From Pontederia crassipes (Eukaryota; Streptophyta; Magnoliopsida; Commelinales; Pontederiaceae): 64,000 bases of DNA. Each line of letters starts with the position of its first letter. Positions within the stretch are counted from its first letter, which is position 1. A model generated the notes under the pieces. It had not been told where the DNA came from and ran no database searches. It was given only the letters and a program-made list of their open reading frames with translations. Of this stretch, positions 60,351 through 64,000 are shown one piece after another. The stretch is from positions 13,469,501-13,533,500 of the forward strand of contig CM060196.1 of the NCBI GenBank assembly GCA_030549335.1, written 5' to 3'. Both the position numbers and the translations under genes were made by a program.

Positions 60351-61153
60351 GGGTTAAATAATTTTTAAACCGTTGTGATTTTTTTCATTTAATTTTATAT
60401 TACAAACTTACTTTTTTATATTATTAAATTATCGTAACTTTTTCATTTTAACTCTTTCGTCCACCTATATTACATTTACTTTTTTCAATTTATAAAAAGA
60501 TTAAATTATCTCTTATCACATAATACATTAAATAAGAAATATAAAAATAATATTCGACAACAACCCTGTCCCTCTGCATGACTAAAATTATATAAATGAT
60601 GTATTGCTGTCATATTGGAATATCTTTTATACATAACTGCTCAACTAAATATGTATTAGAAAAACCATATATAAAGTTACAAACATGTACAAACAGTCGA
60701 AATATTTAATGTTTCCTTTATATTTAAAAAATTACATGCATCGCCATTCCTCTTATTTTGCACATACAACATACATTTATTCCGAAAGTTAAATTAAGGG
60801 GTAAAAAACTAATAATATAGTTTTGGATCCTGCATTCAAATGAATCAACACCGTTTTATAATAATCCTAATAATAATAATATATGCAATTAATTAAGGCC
60901 ATATTTAAATTAATATATTTGCCAGTAGTCAAATATATTTTTGTTATATTTATTATTTGATGTATTATGTGATGAAAGATAATTTAATCTTTTTATAAAT
61001 AAAAAAAGTAAATGTAATATAAAATATAACAGAAGTAAATAAAAAATTTAAAGTGAAAAAATTATGATAATTTAGGAATAAAAAATAAGTTTATAATTTA
61101 AGATTAAATGCGAAAATTTATGATAATTTAGAAGAAATTTATAAAAGTAACCC
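60351..61153. mobile_element. Mutator-type MITE, 803 bp, with captured neighbouring DNA
   Basis: Ends GGGTTA / TAACCC with inverted repeats of about 200 bp (TATTACATTTACTTTTTT and AAAGATTAAATTATCT blocks on both sides). Perfect 9-bp direct repeats TTTTGAAAA flank it (60342-60350 and 61154-61162), the size made by Mutator-like transposases. The core at 60556-60919 is an inverted copy of 59529-59894. No coding capacity. Confidence 0.85.
60556..60919 (-). repeat. Right arm of the inverted repeat, inside the MITE
   Basis: 364 bp, reverse complement of 59529-59894. It fills the space between the two MITE terminal repeats almost exactly. Confidence 0.85.
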
Positions 61154-61162
61154 TTTTGAAAA

Positions 61163-61869
61163 CACACAATAACTATACATTTTAAAATATTTTTCTAGTT
61201 CTTTTGGTTTAATGAAAAAAGGTGATGGTAAACAACTAGTGATAATTAACTCGTTCCGTTTAAATAATTTTAAATTCAAAATCATATAGTTTTATGAAAA
61301 AACGAGTATGTCACATACTTTTTCTTTCTTCAGTGTGTCAAACCAATCTTACGCATACTTTTTATTATTATTTTTAACATTTTCTTTTTATAATATAGAG
61401 AATCATTAATGGTAATGAAATGTGATTTAAATCATTAATAATAATTATAACTATTATTTTCAATTTTTTAAATATTATTAACCCTTCGTTTTTAGAATTT
61501 ATTATGTTGTAAACTTGTCTTTTAAACATTATTAACGACCGTTTAAATAACTAGTAGAGGAAGATATGGTAAAAAATGAAAAAACAATGTCTAAAGTTGT
61601 TTGACACACAAAAAAAAAAGTATGAATGCTCATTTAACTCTATTTGTATATATGTGTTTTTTTTTCTTAGGAGGGCTTAAAAATGATATTGAACTTGAAA
61701 TATCTCACAATAAAATGCATTCTAGTCTTTAGGATTTAAAGCATATCTTTCTACGAAAAGATTCTTCATTTTTGCTCTTGGTAAATGTAGCAGATAGGAG
61801 GAAGGCCTTTTTCATTTAGAGAATAGAGGATGAAAATAATAAACAAGGCCAATGCATTTTATTTAATTA
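61163..61869. other. AT-rich spacer, nothing recognised
   Basis: No gene or element boundary found. Confidence 0.35.
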
Positions 61870-64000
61870 TGTAACACTCTAAGATTTCAATAGGGGTAAT
61901 AAAATAATTTACTAATTGAATTAAAAAATATTAATTTATTAAAAGAGAATAAAGGAGAATTTGAGTAAGAATAGGAATATAATTAGAAAAGAAATATGAA
62001 AAGAAAGAAAAATTAAATCTTGTTGGGAGTAAGAATTATGATAAGATTGAAATTAGGGGTCTTAATTTGATTTGAGATAAAAAAAAAATATTTAATGAAC
62101 ATAGGACTCTTATTAAGAAAGGATTGAGAGTTTTATGGCTTAAAAAATTTTGCCCATTAAAATAATATTTATTATTATTTTAAATAAAAAATTAGGTGAT
62201 AAAATATTATTATATTAATTAATTCCGAAAAATATATAAAATAAAGGTATAGTTGGAGTAACACAAGTTTTTTTATAAAAGATAGAGATAGAGTTTGATT
62301 GAGAGAAGTTATGAAAAGGATAAAGAAAATTTGAATAGAGATGAATTTTTGTTAAGCATGGTTAGAAAATAATTAATTAAATCTGAATATTTAACAAAAG
62401 GTGATTAATAATGGATGACCATGTTTAATAGAAAAATAGTCAAAGACTCCATGAGAGTCAAAAATCGTAGTTAAGAATTATAAATAGAGCTTAGAGTGGC
62501 TAGAAACTCTTATTAGCCTCCACAAAATTCCTGCACAACAAGTCTTATTTTCTCCTTCATTTGTACGTGAAATGAGAAGAATCAGAGGGCAACCAATGGC
62601 GCATTTCGAAGCTTGAATATAGAATAACATCGTCCAAGTGGTAGCCGAGGATTTTGGGACAGCGTTCAAGTGCAAAAACCGACAAAAGTTTGGCGTTCGT
62701 GCAATCTACAAAAGACAAGAATTCAAGTTAATTTTTCAATCAACTTTAGGTACGTAGGGAGATCCCCATAGCGTTGATTCTCTGCAACATGGAACCATAT
62801 TCTCCTCCCTTTTATACTCAGATTTTATTGCTATAGATATTGCATCGATCATACATCGTACAGTATAATTATGGCGGCAAAAAAAATCACGTCGGAACGT
62901 GATTTCTCGACGCAACGAAACTTGCCCGGTTTCCTTAGAACTCGGACCGAATCGAAGTCGAAACTGGACTTGGACTTGGCCCGAGTTCCCTATAGCCCGA
63001 CCCGGGTTAGTGTTGGCATGGTTCAGGTGGCGGCGCATCGAACATAGGATGTGAACCATGGTCAATTTAGCTCGGGTTCATGTCATATCCAATTCGAATT
63101 TATCATGGCCTAGGTAGATTGGACGTCCCTGAACATGGCCCGGGTTTCACCCGACACAGGCCGGATTCTAAGAGCAAAAAACCTATTATGATATATTGGA
63201 TCATAGTTAATTAAATTATTATCGTTATCAATTGTTCCTGATCAGATCATTCTCATACGTGATTATATCATCATCATATCTGATTTTATTATTGTCATAT
63301 CTGATCACATCACCTTAATCATATTGTTATCATATATGATCGCATTGTTATTTAAGGGTATTCACGGATCGAGTTGGATCGACCCATGAACAAACCCGAA
63401 ATCGTTTCGGGTCAAGCCCCCTTGGGGGTCAAATCCGACCCAATCGAGTTGGGTCGGGTGGTCGGATTACCCGACCACGGACCAACCAATTTTCTTTTTA
63501 TTTTTTATTACTATTTTTATATTTATTTAATATAAAACTATTTTTAAATATTTATTATAAAGCACAAAATAAGTTTTCTATTTGTTTAAATATTATTTCT
63601 ATATTTTACATATTTTATTTCATTTTAAAAAAAATTAAAGCAAATATAGGCCTTAGTTTAAATAAAAATTTAAAAAAATAAAAAATCGGATCATCGGGTC
63701 GGTGTCGGGTTGACTCGGGTCGAAAAAATCCAACCCATACATGGGACGGGTTGAGTTAGACCCGACCCGACCATCGACCCAACCCGGTGAACACCCCTAT
63801 TGTTATTATTAGATCTGATTTTAATGTTGAGTATGTTACTCCATCTGACAATATGATTGATCCTAGTATAATCTTACATGATCATATTTATTATTATCAT
63901 TATCATTGACTTTATTGTTATTACCACATCCGATCATGATAATGATTATAACATTGAATTATTGTCATTGATTGTTCCTTATTGGGTTATTATCATGGTT
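61870..64000 (+). repeat. Probable start of a chromovirus-like LTR, running off the window
   Basis: TGTAACACTCTAAG at 61870 resembles the TGTAACACC start of chromovirus LTRs. A TATAAATAG box lies at 62480-62488. Downstream come CCCGACCCGGG-type words and a degenerate TTATCATATCTGATCA repeat field (63180-64000), both similar to parts of the LTR at 22836-24949 and the debris at 30376-31103. The 3' edge is outside the window. Confidence 0.4.
63353..63799. mobile_element. hAT-type MITE, 447 bp
   Basis: Ends TAAGGGTATTCAC and (reversed) TAGGGGTGTTCAC, flanked by perfect 8-bp direct repeats TTGTTATT (63345-63352 and 63800-63807), the hAT signature. Subterminal GGGTCGG/CCGACCC repeats sit at both ends and the middle is AT-rich. 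The ends resemble the terminus of hAT copy 1 at 232, so the same or a related transposase could have moved it. It interrupts the LTR-like repeat field. Confidence 0.9.

Overview
This is a nuclear plant DNA window, very probably from a flowering plant and perhaps a commelinid monocot. It has AT-rich intergenic DNA, spliceosomal introns, Athila-like Ty3/gypsy, chromovirus-like and Tork-type Ty1/copia retrotransposons, an Au-type SINE, and hAT and Mutator-like DNA elements. The PPR gene has a GC-rich 5' half and an AT-richer 3' half, a gradient typical of commelinid monocots. The species cannot be named from the sequence.

Only two intact host genes are visible. One is a P-class pentatricopeptide repeat gene on the + strand (26.0-28.0 kb). 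The other is a seven-exon ankyrin/AAA ATPase gene on the - strand (53.2-56.8 kb). They are survivors of an old tandem duplication of a convergent PPR(+)/AAA(-) unit. In unit A (26-39.7 kb) the PPR gene is intact and the AAA gene is a wreck. In unit B (40.2-56.8 kb) the PPR gene is reduced to about 90 bp ending in a 34-base G run, and the AAA gene is intact.

Region by region: 0.2-17.8 kb is a degenerate hAT element (+). Its transposase gene is split by an Athila-like retrotransposon (-), which is itself split inside integrase by a 3.3-kb solo LTR with a perfect 5-bp target duplication. The 3' part of this hAT region carries exons of an AGAMOUS-clade MADS-box gene. 17.8-22.8 kb is a second, oppositely oriented hAT copy interrupted by a 1462-bp solo LTR that holds a regular array of CG-rich palindromes. 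22.8-24.9 kb is another LTR with a similar palindrome array. 25.1-25.7 kb is a cytochrome P450 pseudogene. 28.7 kb is a SINE. 29.2-32.9 kb is a long-TIR, Mutator-like composite with a captured spliced gene fragment and gypsy debris.

32.9-39.7 kb is duplication unit A, containing a 3.6-kb LTR element that is itself hit by a 1.66-kb TRIM-like element. 39.7-44.7 kb is AT-rich with LTR remnants. 44.7-56.8 kb is unit B, containing a 5.0-kb Tork-type copia element and several small TIR elements that are absent from unit A. 57-64 kb is AT-rich; it holds a Mutator-type MITE carrying an inverted copy of DNA lying about 0.45 kb upstream of it, a probable LTR start, and an hAT MITE with a perfect 8-bp target duplication.

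No defence, biosynthetic or otherwise new gene system is visible. The interest lies in the nested insertion history, gene-fragment capture and reciprocal gene loss.
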